Shown here piece by piece: positions 1 to 8,725 of a stretch of DNA of 64,000 nt (positions within the stretch are counted from its first letter, which is position 1; each line of letters opens with the position of its first letter). A program made the translations under genes and the position numbers. The notes beneath the pieces were generated by a model. The model saw only the letters and a list, made by a program, of their open reading frames with translations, did no database searches and had not been told where the DNA came from. Location of the stretch: contig CAZMSH010000001.1 of assembly GCA_964568875.1 (NCBI GenBank), positions 124,001 through 188,000 of the forward strand, written 5' to 3'. The stretch is from SLNP01 sp964568875 (GTDB lineage: Bacteria > Bacteroidota > Bacteroidia > Bacteroidales > VadinHA17).

Positions 1-2481
1 CATTCGATAATATATGGCAGTGTGCGCGATCACATACTTGAGATTGATGCCCTGCTTTCAGATGGTTCGGAGGTAACCTTCAAATCACTTTCGACTGAGG
101 AGTTCAATGCGAAATGCAATGGTGATCCGGAAAAACTTGAGACATCCATTTACAGGAATATCAGAGATACTCTTTCAGATGCCGGTAACCGTGCCGGGAT
201 TACAGCCGGATATCCCGATTCCCGTCTTAAACGCAGAAATAACGGTTATGCGCTTGACATACTGATGGATACTGATCCGTTTACGGGAAATGGTGAGAAA
301 ATAAATATGTGTAAGCTGCTTGCAGGTTCGGAGGGAACACTCGCCTTTACTCTGAGGATGAAACTTAACCTGCTGCCGTTGCCGCAGAAAGCTACAGGCC
401 TGGTTTGTGCACACTTCAGTTCACTGCAGGATGCACTGAAGGCCAACATAATAGCGTTGAAATACGAACCAGCCTCAATAGAACTTATTGATGACTATAT
501 ACTTAACTATACTAAGGACAATATATCGCAGAGCAAAAACAGGTTTTTCATTAAAGGCGATCCGGCCATTATACTGCTTATCGAGTTTCTGGAAGATAGT
601 GAGGCCGGCATAGAAGAGAAGGCTCTTGCAATGGAGCGTGAAATGAAAGATGCAGGTTATGGCTACCATTTTCCGCTTTATACCGGCAATGACGAGATGG
701 CGAGGGTATGGGAACTTCGTAAGGCTGGTCTCGGGGTGCTGCTAAATATCCCCGGAGAGAAGAGAAGCGTACAGGTAATTGAAGACACCTCCGTGCATCC
801 GGAGTTTTATCCTGACTATATCACTGATTTTGAAGATATATTAAAGAAGTATAGTCTGAAATGTTCGTACTATGGACATATTGCTACCGGAGAACTCCAT
901 ATCAGTCCGTTGCTGAACCTAAAAGACCCGTCAGACATTGAAGTGTATTACGGAATTGCAAAGGATATTGCAGCACTGGTAAAGAAATACAGGGGTTCGC
1001 TGAGTGGAGAACACGGTGACGGCAGGCTCAGGGGTGAGTTTATTCCGTTTATGTTCGGTGATCATACCTACATGTTGTTGAAAAATTTGAAAAAAACGTG
1101 GGATCCGCAAAATGTTTTCAATCCGGGTAAAATAATCGACACGCCATCAATTATTGAGAATCTCAGATATATAGCCGGTGTTGACTCACCAATAATTGAC
1201 ACCACATTCTCCTTTCCGGAAAAGACCGGGATACTTTACGCCGTTGAAAAGTGCAGCGGGTCAGGCGATTGCCGGAAGGGTGTTATGATGGGCGGAACCA
1301 TGTGCCCTACCTTCATGGCGACAAATGATGAAGATAAATCAACCCGAGGCAGGGCAAACATACTGAGGGAGTTCCTTACCCGCTCGGAAAAAGCCAACAG
1401 GTTTGACCACAAGGAGATATTCGAGGTTATGGACCTCTGTATCTCATGCAAGGCATGCAAATCGGAATGTCCTTCCAATGTCGACATGGCTAAGTTCAAG
1501 GCAGAGTTCCTGGATCATTATTACCGTTCGCACAGGATACCTTTGCGGACACTTCTTATTGGCTGGCTGCCAAGACTTAACAGGGTAGGGATGTTATTCC
1601 GACCGGTGACTAATTTTATTACCGGAACAACACTTTTTAAATCGGTAATTGGTATTGCCAGGGAGAGGGAACTGCCCTCTCTGTCATGGGTTACCCTAAG
1701 AAAATGGGTTAGTCTGGAAAAGAGAAGTTCCCGCAATAATTCTGACAGCAAGGGCAAGCTTTTTCTGTTTGCTGATGAATTTACCAACTATAACGAAAGC
1801 GACATTGGTATAAAGACGATTCTGTTGCTGGAGAGACTTGGATATGAAGTGGTTATTCCCGCTTCTGTGGAGAGTGGCCGGACCTTCTTGTCGAAGGGTC
1901 TTCTGGGGGCGGCCAGGAGGGTAGCTGAAAGGAATGTGAGAATGCTTTCGGCCGTTGTGTCGGCAGAATCGCCTCTTATAGGTATTGAGCCGTCTGCAAT
2001 ACTCTCTTTCAGAGATGAGTACCCTGAGATAGTTGGTGATGATGTAAGGCAGATGGCAGTTGATCTTGCAGCCAGAACAATGCTTTTGGATGAGTTTGTC
2101 TGCCGTGAGCTGGATAAAGGCAATATCTCCTCAGCCAGCTTCACTGATAATGAGATGAGGATATTGCTGCACGGCCATTGCCAGCAAAAAGCCCTGGCTT
2201 CAACTGCTACGACAATCAGGATGTTGTCAATACCGGCCAATTACAGGGTAGACGAGATACCGTCGGGTTGCTGTGGCATGGCCGGTGCATTTGGATTTGA
2301 GAAAGAGCATTACGATCTGAGTATGAAGATAGGAGAGCTGGTTCTGTTCCCTGAGGTAAGGAAAGCCTCTGCCGAAACTATTATAGCGGCACCGGGTACC
2401 TCCTGCAGGCAGCAGATTGTCGACGGTACCGGCCGAAGAGCCCTTCATCCTGTTGAGATACTCTATGATGCACTTGCCTGA
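1..2481 (+). CDS. FAD-linked oxidase fused to Fe-S oxidoreductase (YdiJ/D-lactate dehydrogenase-like), 5' partial
   Basis: The reading frame is open from base 1, so the gene starts outside the window; the GTG at 22 is internal. The visible 826 residues hold the end of an FAD-binding domain (GSEGTLAF near residue 110), an FAD-oxidase C-terminal domain (SGEHGDGRLRGEF near 335), a ferredoxin-like motif CISCKACKSECP near 480 with an earlier Cys-rich stretch near 418, and a C-terminal heterodisulfide-reductase-type CCG domain (GCCGMAG near 756). Enzymes of this fused layout oxidise D-2-hydroxyacids such as D-lactate, glycolate or D-2-hydroxyglutarate and pass electrons to the membrane pool. The exact substrate cannot be read from the sequence. 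Its neighbours handle amino sugars, and D-lactate is the by-product of MurNAc breakdown, which makes D-lactate an attractive but unproven substrate. Confidence 0.9.
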   Translation, partial: HSIIYGSVRDHILEIDALLSDGSEVTFKSLSTEEFNAKCNGDPEKLETSIYRNIRDTLSDAGNRAGITAGYPDSRLKRRNNGYALDILMDTDPFTGNGEKINMCKLLAGSEGTLAFTLRMKLNLLPLPQKATGLVCAHFSSLQDALKANIIALKYEPASIELIDDYILNYTKDNISQSKNRFFIKGDPAIILLIEFLEDSEAGIEEKALAMEREMKDAGYGYHFPLYTGNDEMARVWELRKAGLGVLLNIPGEKRSVQVIEDTSVHPEFYPDYITDFEDILKKYSLKCSYYGHIATGELHISPLLNLKDPSDIEVYYGIAKDIAALVKKYRGSLSGEHGDGRLRGEFIPFMFGDHTYMLLKNLKKTWDPQNVFNPGKIIDTPSIIENLRYIAGVDSPIIDTTFSFPEKTGILYAVEKCSGSGDCRKGVMMGGTMCPTFMATNDEDKSTRGRANILREFLTRSEKANRFDHKEIFEVMDLCISCKACKSECPSNVDMAKFKAEFLDHYYRSHRIPLRTLLIGWLPRLNRVGMLFRPVTNFITGTTLFKSVIGIARERELPSLSWVTLRKWVSLEKRSSRNNSDSKGKLFLFADEFTNYNESDIGIKTILLLERLGYEVVIPASVESGRTFLSKGLLGAARRVAERNVRMLSAVVSAESPLIGIEPSAILSFRDEYPEIVGDDVRQMAVDLAARTMLLDEFVCRELDKGNISSASFTDNEMRILLHGHCQQKALASTATTIRMLSIPANYRVDEIPSGCCGMAGAFGFEKEHYDLSMKIGELVLFPEVRKASAETIIAAPGTSCRQQIVDGTGRRALHPVEILYDALA

Positions 2482-2501
2482 AAATATTTAAATTGCATAA
2501 T

Positions 2502-4823
2502 ATGAAAGATCAGTTGTTTTCTGATGTGGAAAGGTCGTTTTACGACAGGTCGGGAAGAGATGGTTACTCAACCAGGATTCCTTACATTGTTGTTAATAAC
2601 TTCCCTGCCCTGGGTTTTTTAACCTCACTAAGGTTTCTTGAGTGGGTTAGTGAAAATCCGGAAGGGGTGATCAGTCTTCCTACCGGAAAGACACCGGAGT
2701 TTTTTATCAAGTGGACCCAGAGGCTTCTCGCAGACTGGAAAAAACCTGATACGCAGCGAATTCTTGAAGAGAACGGATTCAGGTACGGTAAGAGACCATC
2801 GCTAAGCGGCCTCCATTTTGTTCAGGTGGATGAGTTTTACCCTATTAGTCCGAAACAGCACAACAGCTTCTATGATTATGTAATCAACTTTTACATTAAG
2901 GGTTTCGGACTTGATCAGTCGCGTGCACTGCTTATGAATTGCGATGACATACCTCTCTTTGACGGCAAACACTACTCTGAGGTATTTCCAGACAGTATTA
3001 TTGATCTGACCCTTCGCAACAGGGAGGCCATGAATCAACAGGAGCGGTTGCAGCAGCTGTCAATATTCAGCATTGACAACTGGTGTACTGAATATGAGAA
3101 CCGTATCAGGGAACTTGGTGGTATCGGTTTCTTCCTTGGAGGCATCGGACCTGACGGCCACATAGCGTTCAATACGCGAGGCAGTGACCATAACTCCACA
3201 ACAAGGCTTACACCCACCAATTTCGAGACACAGGCTGCCTCAGCAGGTGACCTGGGCGGCATTGAGATATCCCGCAGCAGGCTTGTAATAACGATTGGCC
3301 TCGGCACAATAACCTATAACCGCGATGGTGTCTCAATAATTTTTGCCGCGGGTGACGCAAAAGCAGGGGTGGTAAAGAATGCACTTGAAAATGAGACATC
3401 AAATCTGTACCCCGGAACAGTACTGCAGCGACAGAAAAATGCCAGGTTCTTCATTACTGAGGGAGCAGCTGTTCAGCTGCATGATTCGGTTGAACGTTAC
3501 TACAAAGAAGGGGAGTGGACATTTGAGAAGACTGAACGGGCCATTTTCGATCTCTGTCAGAGGATAAACAAATATGCTCACAGGCTTACTGTCAGCGATC
3601 TTAAGGAAGACAGATACTGTGCCATGATTCCTGATCTGACCCTTGACACCGTGCAGGAAGTCATAAGTTCTTCGGCGCGCAAGATCAGCCTGGGCGTAGC
3701 CCGTGAGAATGACCAGGTGTTCCTGCATACCGGCCCTCATCATGATGACATCATGCTGGGAATCTTTCCGTGTATAATACCTCAGTTGAGAGCTGCGTCG
3801 AACAGGTTTCATTTTGCGGTACTGACATCAGGATTTACCGCCGTAACAAATGGTCTGCTGAGAAAATTTCTGGTTGAAACGCTCAACCTGATCAGTATTG
3901 GCAAGATAGAGATGCTGGAGTATTCCGATTTCTTTGAGACAGGTTATATGTACAAGTTTGACAAGGATGTCAGTCATTATCTTGACAAGGTGGCTGACAA
4001 GGATGAGACCGGAAAGACGAGGGGTATATGCCACAGGCTGACCAGGGCGATGGTTGATATTTACAAAATCAGGTCAAAAGAGGAGCTTATCGATCAGATA
4101 ACCAGGAATATTGAGGTTATTGACTCAAGCTACAGCGGACAGAAGAACAGTCCTGACATACAGAAACTCAAGGGAATGTTGCGTGAGTTTGAGGAGGAGC
4201 TTGTATGGGCTCATTATGGAGTGAAAGTCAAGAATATTGAACATCTGAGGCTAGGCTTTTATACCGGGGATATATTTACCCCCCAGCCACAGCATAAGCG
4301 TGATGTGGAACCTGTACTTGAAATGCTGAGGCGTATCGAGCCCACCGTCATAAGCCTCGCCTTCGATCCTGAAGGCTCCGGACCTGACACACATTACAAG
4401 GTATTGCAGGCTATAGCAGAGGCTTTGCGTATGTGGGGCAAAGAGAGGGATATATCGGGACTGAGGATAATAGGTTACAGGAATGTCTGGTACAGGTTTC
4501 ATCCTGCAGACGCCAATGTCTTTACTCCTGTATCTCTTAACTCAATGGCGGTTCTTGATTGGTCGTTCAAGAACTGTTACATAAGCCAGGTCGATGCATC
4601 CTTCCCGAGTTACGAGTTTGACGGTCCGTTCAGTGATCTTTCGCAAAGACTTTGGGTAGAGCAGTTCAAGAGGGTGCAGCTTGTGCTGGGCAAGGATTTC
4701 TTCTATGAAAATGATAGTCCGAAGATACGTGCAACTCACGGTATGATATATCACAAGGAGATGAAGCCGGAGGAGTTCCTGCGCCATGCCCGCGAACTTG
4801 AGAAGACAATGGAAGGACAGTAG
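2502..4823 (+). CDS. Glucosamine-6-phosphate deaminase-like (NagB) / PIG-L deacetylase fusion
   Basis: I start at ATG 2502, 20 bases after the oxidase stop; an in-frame TTG lies 9 bases earlier. Residues about 20-370 form a NagB/6-phosphogluconolactonase fold: SLPTGKTPEFF, QVDEFYP near 107 and GPDGHIAF near 215. Residues about 410-770 form a PIG-L/LmbE domain: GPHHDDIMLG near 411 supplies the usual His and Asp metal ligands and PDTHYK near 630 a later His. NagB turns GlcN-6-P into fructose-6-P plus ammonia; PIG-L enzymes remove N-acetyl groups from GlcNAc-type sugars. One chain could therefore deacetylate and deaminate. In E. coli NagB the segment after the catalytic His reads NEP, with Glu148; here it reads NTR, so that Glu is missing and activity may differ. 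NagB/PIG-L fusions are known in Bacteroidota. Confidence 0.88.
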   Translation: MKDQLFSDVERSFYDRSGRDGYSTRIPYIVVNNFPALGFLTSLRFLEWVSENPEGVISLPTGKTPEFFIKWTQRLLADWKKPDTQRILEENGFRYGKRPSLSGLHFVQVDEFYPISPKQHNSFYDYVINFYIKGFGLDQSRALLMNCDDIPLFDGKHYSEVFPDSIIDLTLRNREAMNQQERLQQLSIFSIDNWCTEYENRIRELGGIGFFLGGIGPDGHIAFNTRGSDHNSTTRLTPTNFETQAASAGDLGGIEISRSRLVITIGLGTITYNRDGVSIIFAAGDAKAGVVKNALENETSNLYPGTVLQRQKNARFFITEGAAVQLHDSVERYYKEGEWTFEKTERAIFDLCQRINKYAHRLTVSDLKEDRYCAMIPDLTLDTVQEVISSSARKISLGVARENDQVFLHTGPHHDDIMLGIFPCIIPQLRAASNRFHFAVLTSGFTAVTNGLLRKFLVETLNLISIGKIEMLEYSDFFETGYMYKFDKDVSHYLDKVADKDETGKTRGICHRLTRAMVDIYKIRSKEELIDQITRNIEVIDSSYSGQKNSPDIQKLKGMLREFEEELVWAHYGVKVKNIEHLRLGFYTGDIFTPQPQHKRDVEPVLEMLRRIEPTVISLAFDPEGSGPDTHYKVLQAIAEALRMWGKERDISGLRIIGYRNVWYRFHPADANVFTPVSLNSMAVLDWSFKNCYISQVDASFPSYEFDGPFSDLSQRLWVEQFKRVQLVLGKDFFYENDSPKIRATHGMIYHKEMKPEEFLRHARELEKTMEGQ

Positions 4824-4856
4824 ATATCAGATATCAGATGTCAGATGTGCGATTTG
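4822..4856 (+). repeat. Heptamer tandem repeat A (AGATATC-type)
   Basis: Five consecutive 7-base units, AGATATC, AGATATC, AGATGTC, AGATGTG and CGATTTG, begin inside the TAG stop codon of the NagB fusion and read in the same direction as that gene. In the phase GATATCA they are one substitution away from the GGTATCA units found at 19118 and 24673. Confidence 0.85.
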
Positions 4857-4866
4857 CGATGGTTAT

Positions 4867-4943
4867 CTCCCTGTGGTTGAAAGGACTTAGGGAGGAAGGC
4901 GGAGGAAACAATAACACCCCCCGCCATCAATGTTGCCGGCGGG
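4867..4943. other. Two tandem stem-loops between the NagB fusion and the NagX-like gene
   Basis: CTCCCT (4867-4872) can pair with AGGGAG (4889-4894), and CCCGCC (4920-4925) with GGCGGG (4938-4943). Neither is followed by a T run, so neither is a classical intrinsic terminator. The segment is GC-rich compared with other gaps here and contains no gene I can recognise. Confidence 0.4.
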
Positions 4944-5006
4944 ATATTAAGGGGCGAAGGCATAGGATGAATTAAAAACCAGATAGTATATATAAACCTC
5001 TAACTG

Positions 5007-6113
5007 ATGAAAAAGGCTGAACGATATCTTGCTCTTGATGTGTTCCGGGGTATAACGATAGCGACGATGATAACCGTCAATAATCCCGGAAGCTGGAAAT
5101 ACGTCTATGCTCCACTGAGGCATGCAGAGTGGCACGGATGCACCCCTACAGACCTGGTGTTTCCGTTTTTCCTGTTTATAGTGGGAGTTTCAATGTTCTT
5201 TTCATTCTCGAAGTATGATTATCGTCTTGACGGCCGGTCAGTACTGAAGATATTTAAACGCACGGCACTGATCTTTCTGATCGGCCTCTTTCTCAACTCA
5301 TTTCCGCAATGGCAGCAGGACTTCTCACGTCTGCGCATCATGGGTGTACTGCAGCGCATTGCCCTGGCCTACTTTTTCGGGTCGCTGATAGTGCTGTCGG
5401 CACGACGCAATGTACTGCCCTGGCTGTCGCTTGGCATTTTGCTGGCTTACTGGGGCATAATCTATTTCTTTGGCGGAACCGATCCCTACTCGCTCGAAGG
5501 TAACCCTGTAACCGCGGTTGACAGGTTTATTTTCGGAGAGAGCCATCTTTACAGGGGTTTCGGGATGCCTTTTGATCCGGAGGGGCTTCTCAGCACCATT
5601 CCCTCAGTGGTAACTGTACTACTGGGTTACCTTGCCGGCGGAGTGATATCGGGGTCAGAGAAGAAACGGGTTCCGCTGAAGTTTTTACTTCTCGGTGCGG
5701 CAGGTATAGGTGCCGGCTTGTTGTGGGGCCTTGTGTTCCCGATAAACAAGCCTATATGGACAAGCTCATATGTCGTTTACACTGCGGGATGGGCAGCCGT
5801 ATTTATGGCTTTCCTGGTGTGGGTCATTGATATTAAGGGTTTTACTAAATGGACACCTTTCTTCGTTGTGTTTGGAATGAACCCGCTATTTATTTATGCA
5901 CTCGCCGGAGTATGGGCAAGGGTGCTGACCAGGCTGATCAAAATCACCGACGGCGATCAGGTTGTGACAGGGTATAACTGGCTGTTTCAGAATATTTTTC
6001 AGCCTCTGGCGGGAGATATGAACGGCTCCCTGCTATTCGCACTTTCACATATTGTTGTGTACTGGCTTATCTGCTATATCCTCTGGAAAAAGAAGATTTT
6101 CATAAAGGTCTGA
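5007..6113 (+). CDS. NagX-like / HGSNAT-type membrane acetyltransferase (DUF5009)
   Basis: A 368-residue integral membrane protein with about ten hydrophobic segments. The start RYLALDVFRGITIATMI and the following LRHAEWHGCTPTDLVFPFF, including FLFIVGVS, are typical of the heparan-alpha-glucosaminide N-acetyltransferase/NagX family, with the expected His residues near 35-40. Family members acetylate the amino group of glucosamine-type sugars across the membrane using acetyl-CoA; bacterial NagX lies in GlcNAc-use clusters. Here it follows a GlcN-6-P deaminase fusion and faces a NamZ-type muramidase gene, which supports an amino-sugar role. Start ATG 5007 has no clear Shine-Dalgarno. The substrate and even enzymatic activity are inferred. 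Confidence 0.82.
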   Translation: MKKAERYLALDVFRGITIATMITVNNPGSWKYVYAPLRHAEWHGCTPTDLVFPFFLFIVGVSMFFSFSKYDYRLDGRSVLKIFKRTALIFLIGLFLNSFPQWQQDFSRLRIMGVLQRIALAYFFGSLIVLSARRNVLPWLSLGILLAYWGIIYFFGGTDPYSLEGNPVTAVDRFIFGESHLYRGFGMPFDPEGLLSTIPSVVTVLLGYLAGGVISGSEKKRVPLKFLLLGAAGIGAGLLWGLVFPINKPIWTSSYVVYTAGWAAVFMAFLVWVIDIKGFTKWTPFFVVFGMNPLFIYALAGVWARVLTRLIKITDGDQVVTGYNWLFQNIFQPLAGDMNGSLLFALSHIVVYWLICYILWKKKIFIKV

Positions 6114-6138
6114 ACAACCCTGGGCACCCTGGTCACTG

Positions 6139-7398
6139 CTAATACAGAAAGTACTTTTCTGCCTTCTTCCTGAATTCAGGAATGTCATCATGCCATATAT
6201 CCCTGATAGAATCTACAGAGAAATTCTTCTGGAATTCGAGCCTTACCTGGTCAGTTCCGCATACTTTGTCAAACATGTTTAGTCTTGAGGGTTCGCATAA
6301 TGTGAACACATTCTTGTCAGGCCAGAGTTTATAAGCTTCCTGGAGCATGTAGAACTGTATCATACCAAGCGGTGCTTTGCATGCGTCAGTGAAGTGTATC
6401 TGCACACCGTGCACCATCTTGCCCTGTGATACCGAATAATATGGTTTGTAATGGACAGGGCGGAATATGACCCCTGGCAGTTTCAGCGAATTAAGGTTAG
6501 TTGCCAGCATTTCTGCATTGTCAATCCATTCAGCGGCAAATAGTTGAAAGGGGAGGGTGTATCCGACGCCTATGCTGACGACATACAGCTCGCCGAGTAT
6601 GCCGGTTGCCGGATAGAAGAGTGGTGTATATATATATGGTATATGGGGTGAAGTAGGCACCCATGGCAGACCGGTATCCTCAAAAAGCATCTCCCGGTTC
6701 CATCCGATCATTTTTATGACTTTAAGGTCACACTTAATACCATCCTTAAGCATTCCTTCCTCATTGAGGAACATCGCCAGTTCTCCCACGGTCATGCCAT
6801 GTATATAGGGTATGGCGAACTGGCTGACGAAAGAATAAAATCCATCGCGCGTTACCGGACCTTCCATGTTTATTCCGCCGACCGGATTGGGCCTGTCGAG
6901 GACTATGAATTCAATGTTGTTTTCAGCAGCAGCTTCCATGGCAAGTCCCAGTGTGCTTATATAGGTATATGACCTCGAACCTATATCCTGTATGTCGTAA
7001 ACCAGCACGTCAATACCCTCAAGCATTTCGGGAGTGGGCTTTCGCGTACTGCCGTAAAGACTGTAAACCGGCAGTCCGGTCGCAGGATCAGTGTATGTTG
7101 CCACATATTCACCCGCCGCATAGTCTCCGCGTACCCCATGTTCAGGACCATAGAGAGCGACCAGGTTTACTCCTTCAGCATTATGAAGCATGTCAATTGC
7201 CGAAACCAGATTGCGATCAATTCCGGTAGGATTGGTTATCAATCCGACCTTTTTGCCCCGGAGAACCATGAAATCATCGCCGGCAAGATTTTCCAGACCT
7301 GTTCTCACGACCTGGCTGTCGTTTTCAGGCTTACTGCAGAAGGCCGTAGTTAGCATAATAACTGTTAAAAGTACCGTTGTACGCATCCTGAGACTCAT
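6139..7398 (-). CDS. namZ: DUF1343 exo-beta-N-acetylmuramidase, NamZ-type lipoprotein
   Basis: A 419-residue DUF1343 protein. The N-terminus MRTTVLLTVIMLTTAFC followed by Ser is a lipoprotein signal with a lipobox Cys, so the mature enzyme should be membrane-anchored outside the cytoplasm. ATG 7398 or ATG 7386 are both possible starts. Family marks are GLITNPTGID, LYGPEHGVRGD near 105, VYDIQDIGSRSYTY near 135 and LDRPNPVGG near 170. The characterised member, NamZ of Bacillus subtilis (YbbC), releases terminal MurNAc from peptidoglycan fragments, and a Tannerella homologue is linked to MurNAc salvage. It converges on the NagX-like gene with a gap of 25 bases and diverges from the epimerase gene. 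A TAGGTTTG box on the minus strand at 7428-7435 fits its promoter. Confidence 0.85.
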   Translation of the reverse strand: MSLRMRTTVLLTVIMLTTAFCSKPENDSQVVRTGLENLAGDDFMVLRGKKVGLITNPTGIDRNLVSAIDMLHNAEGVNLVALYGPEHGVRGDYAAGEYVATYTDPATGLPVYSLYGSTRKPTPEMLEGIDVLVYDIQDIGSRSYTYISTLGLAMEAAAENNIEFIVLDRPNPVGGINMEGPVTRDGFYSFVSQFAIPYIHGMTVGELAMFLNEEGMLKDGIKCDLKVIKMIGWNREMLFEDTGLPWVPTSPHIPYIYTPLFYPATGILGELYVVSIGVGYTLPFQLFAAEWIDNAEMLATNLNSLKLPGVIFRPVHYKPYYSVSQGKMVHGVQIHFTDACKAPLGMIQFYMLQEAYKLWPDKNVFTLCEPSRLNMFDKVCGTDQVRLEFQKNFSVDSIRDIWHDDIPEFRKKAEKYFLY

Positions 7399-7427
7399 TT
7401 TTATTGTTTTTAATATGATTACTTGTA

Positions 7428-7435
7428 CAAACCTA
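7428..7435 (-). promoter_or_regulatory. Bacteroidota-type -7 box for namZ
   Basis: Minus-strand TAGGTTTG matches the Bacteroidota -7 consensus TAnnTTTG. It lies about 30 bases before the namZ start and would give a leader of roughly 20-25 bases. No clear -33 TTTG is found at the usual distance. Confidence 0.45.
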
Positions 7436-7468
7436 TGAAATAAATGGAGAAAAATACCCGTGATTTAT

Positions 7469-7476
7469 TAAATTTG
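7469..7476 (+). promoter_or_regulatory. Weak -7 box before the epimerase gene
   Basis: TAAATTTG matches TAnnTTTG on the plus strand, 78 bases before the epimerase start. There is no -33 element at the usual distance, so this may be chance in AT-rich DNA. Confidence 0.25.
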
Positions 7477-7554
7477 TAACATATATTACAACTTTGCCTG
7501 ATCTTAATGTTGCAAGGTGTTTAATATGTTCTATAACAGTTAATCCTGGAAGCT

Positions 7555-8601
7555 ATGCTTGAAGGCCGCAAGATTGTATTGAAATACAAACCCTATTTAC
7601 TAAATCTGAAACACACTTTTCATGTTGCCTGGGGTGCAAGAGAGACTACTCCGGTGGTACTTGTAAGCCTTACTTATGAGGGACTGACGGGATATGGAGA
7701 GGCTTCAATGCCTCCTTATCTGGGTGAGTCACCCAAATCTGTTGTTGAGTTTCTGGATAAGTTGGAATTCAGTAAATTAGGAGATATTTCTGATACAGAT
7801 ACTTTAACGGAATACCTCGCGGGCATTGATTCAGGTAATTATGCTGCCAAGGCTTCTGTCGACATTGCAGTTCACGATCTTATAGGAAAAGTTGAGGGGA
7901 AGCCTTGTCATGCCATGTGGGGTTATGATCCTGAGTCTGCTCCATATACCAGTTTTACAATCGGCATTGACTCTCCTGAGGTAATTCGCCTGCGTATAAG
8001 GGAAGCTGAGGGATACCGGATACTTAAGATAAAACTGGGAGACGGAAATGACAGGGAGATTATGAGTGCTGTGCGTGAAATGACTGACAGGCCTCTCTAT
8101 GTAGATGTTAATCAGGGATGGAAAGACAAACATCATGCTCTCGACATGATTCACTGGTTAAAGGATGAGATAGGGGTCAGCCTTGTTGAACAGCCAATGC
8201 CTGACAGCATGGAATCCGATCTTGAGTGGCTCGTTACGAGAAGTCCTCTGCCTGTTTTTGCTGATGAAGGAATAAAGAGCATCGAGGATCTGGAGCGAAG
8301 GAAAGGGCTGTATAACGGATTGAACATCAAGCTTATGAAATGTGGTGGACTCTGCAATGCCAGAAAGATGATTGACATAGCCCGCCAGGCGGGGATGGAA
8401 GTTATGATAGGTTGCATGACCGAGACATCATGTGCAGTCTCTGCAGCAGCACAATTATCGCCAGCTGTGGATTATGCCGACCTTGATGGTAACATATTGA
8501 TTAGTAATGATATATACGATGGAGTTAAAATCATTGATGGTAAAATAACCTTACCTGACCGGGCTGGAATAGGGATAGTTGAAAAAAGTGAAAAATTGTA
8601 A
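7555..8601 (+). CDS. Dipeptide epimerase (L-Ala-D/L-Glu epimerase family, enolase superfamily)
   Basis: A 348-residue enolase-superfamily protein, normal length for the family. The N-terminal capping domain (about 1-115) is followed by the barrel, with the catalytic KxK in LKIKLG near 157, metal ligands in DVNQGW near 184, EQPMP near 212 and ADEGI near 236, and the second catalytic Lys in KLMKCGG near 260. This set is typical of L-Ala-D/L-Glu and related dipeptide epimerases, which convert the D-Glu of murein peptides so that peptidases can cut them. It is cytoplasmic, with no signal peptide. It lies between divergent namZ and the SusC gene 124 bases downstream, consistent with cell-wall peptide recycling. 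The precise dipeptide specificity is not visible. Confidence 0.88.
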   Translation: MLEGRKIVLKYKPYLLNLKHTFHVAWGARETTPVVLVSLTYEGLTGYGEASMPPYLGESPKSVVEFLDKLEFSKLGDISDTDTLTEYLAGIDSGNYAAKASVDIAVHDLIGKVEGKPCHAMWGYDPESAPYTSFTIGIDSPEVIRLRIREAEGYRILKIKLGDGNDREIMSAVREMTDRPLYVDVNQGWKDKHHALDMIHWLKDEIGVSLVEQPMPDSMESDLEWLVTRSPLPVFADEGIKSIEDLERRKGLYNGLNIKLMKCGGLCNARKMIDIARQAGMEVMIGCMTETSCAVSAAAQLSPAVDYADLDGNILISNDIYDGVKIIDGKITLPDRAGIGIVEKSEKL

Positions 8602-8725
8602 ATTATTTTATGGTTGTCATACATCATACATAAAATTTTTTTGTAACTTGCTTTCTGGAATTTTACTACTTACAAATAACAATTATTACTAAACCTTTAA
8701 CTGCTTAACCTCAAACTTCAATGAA

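Noticed and set aside
1788..2240. 150-residue antisense frame inside the oxidase gene
   Set aside because: Shadow of the real gene, with composition (Ser, Leu rich) typical of antisense frames.
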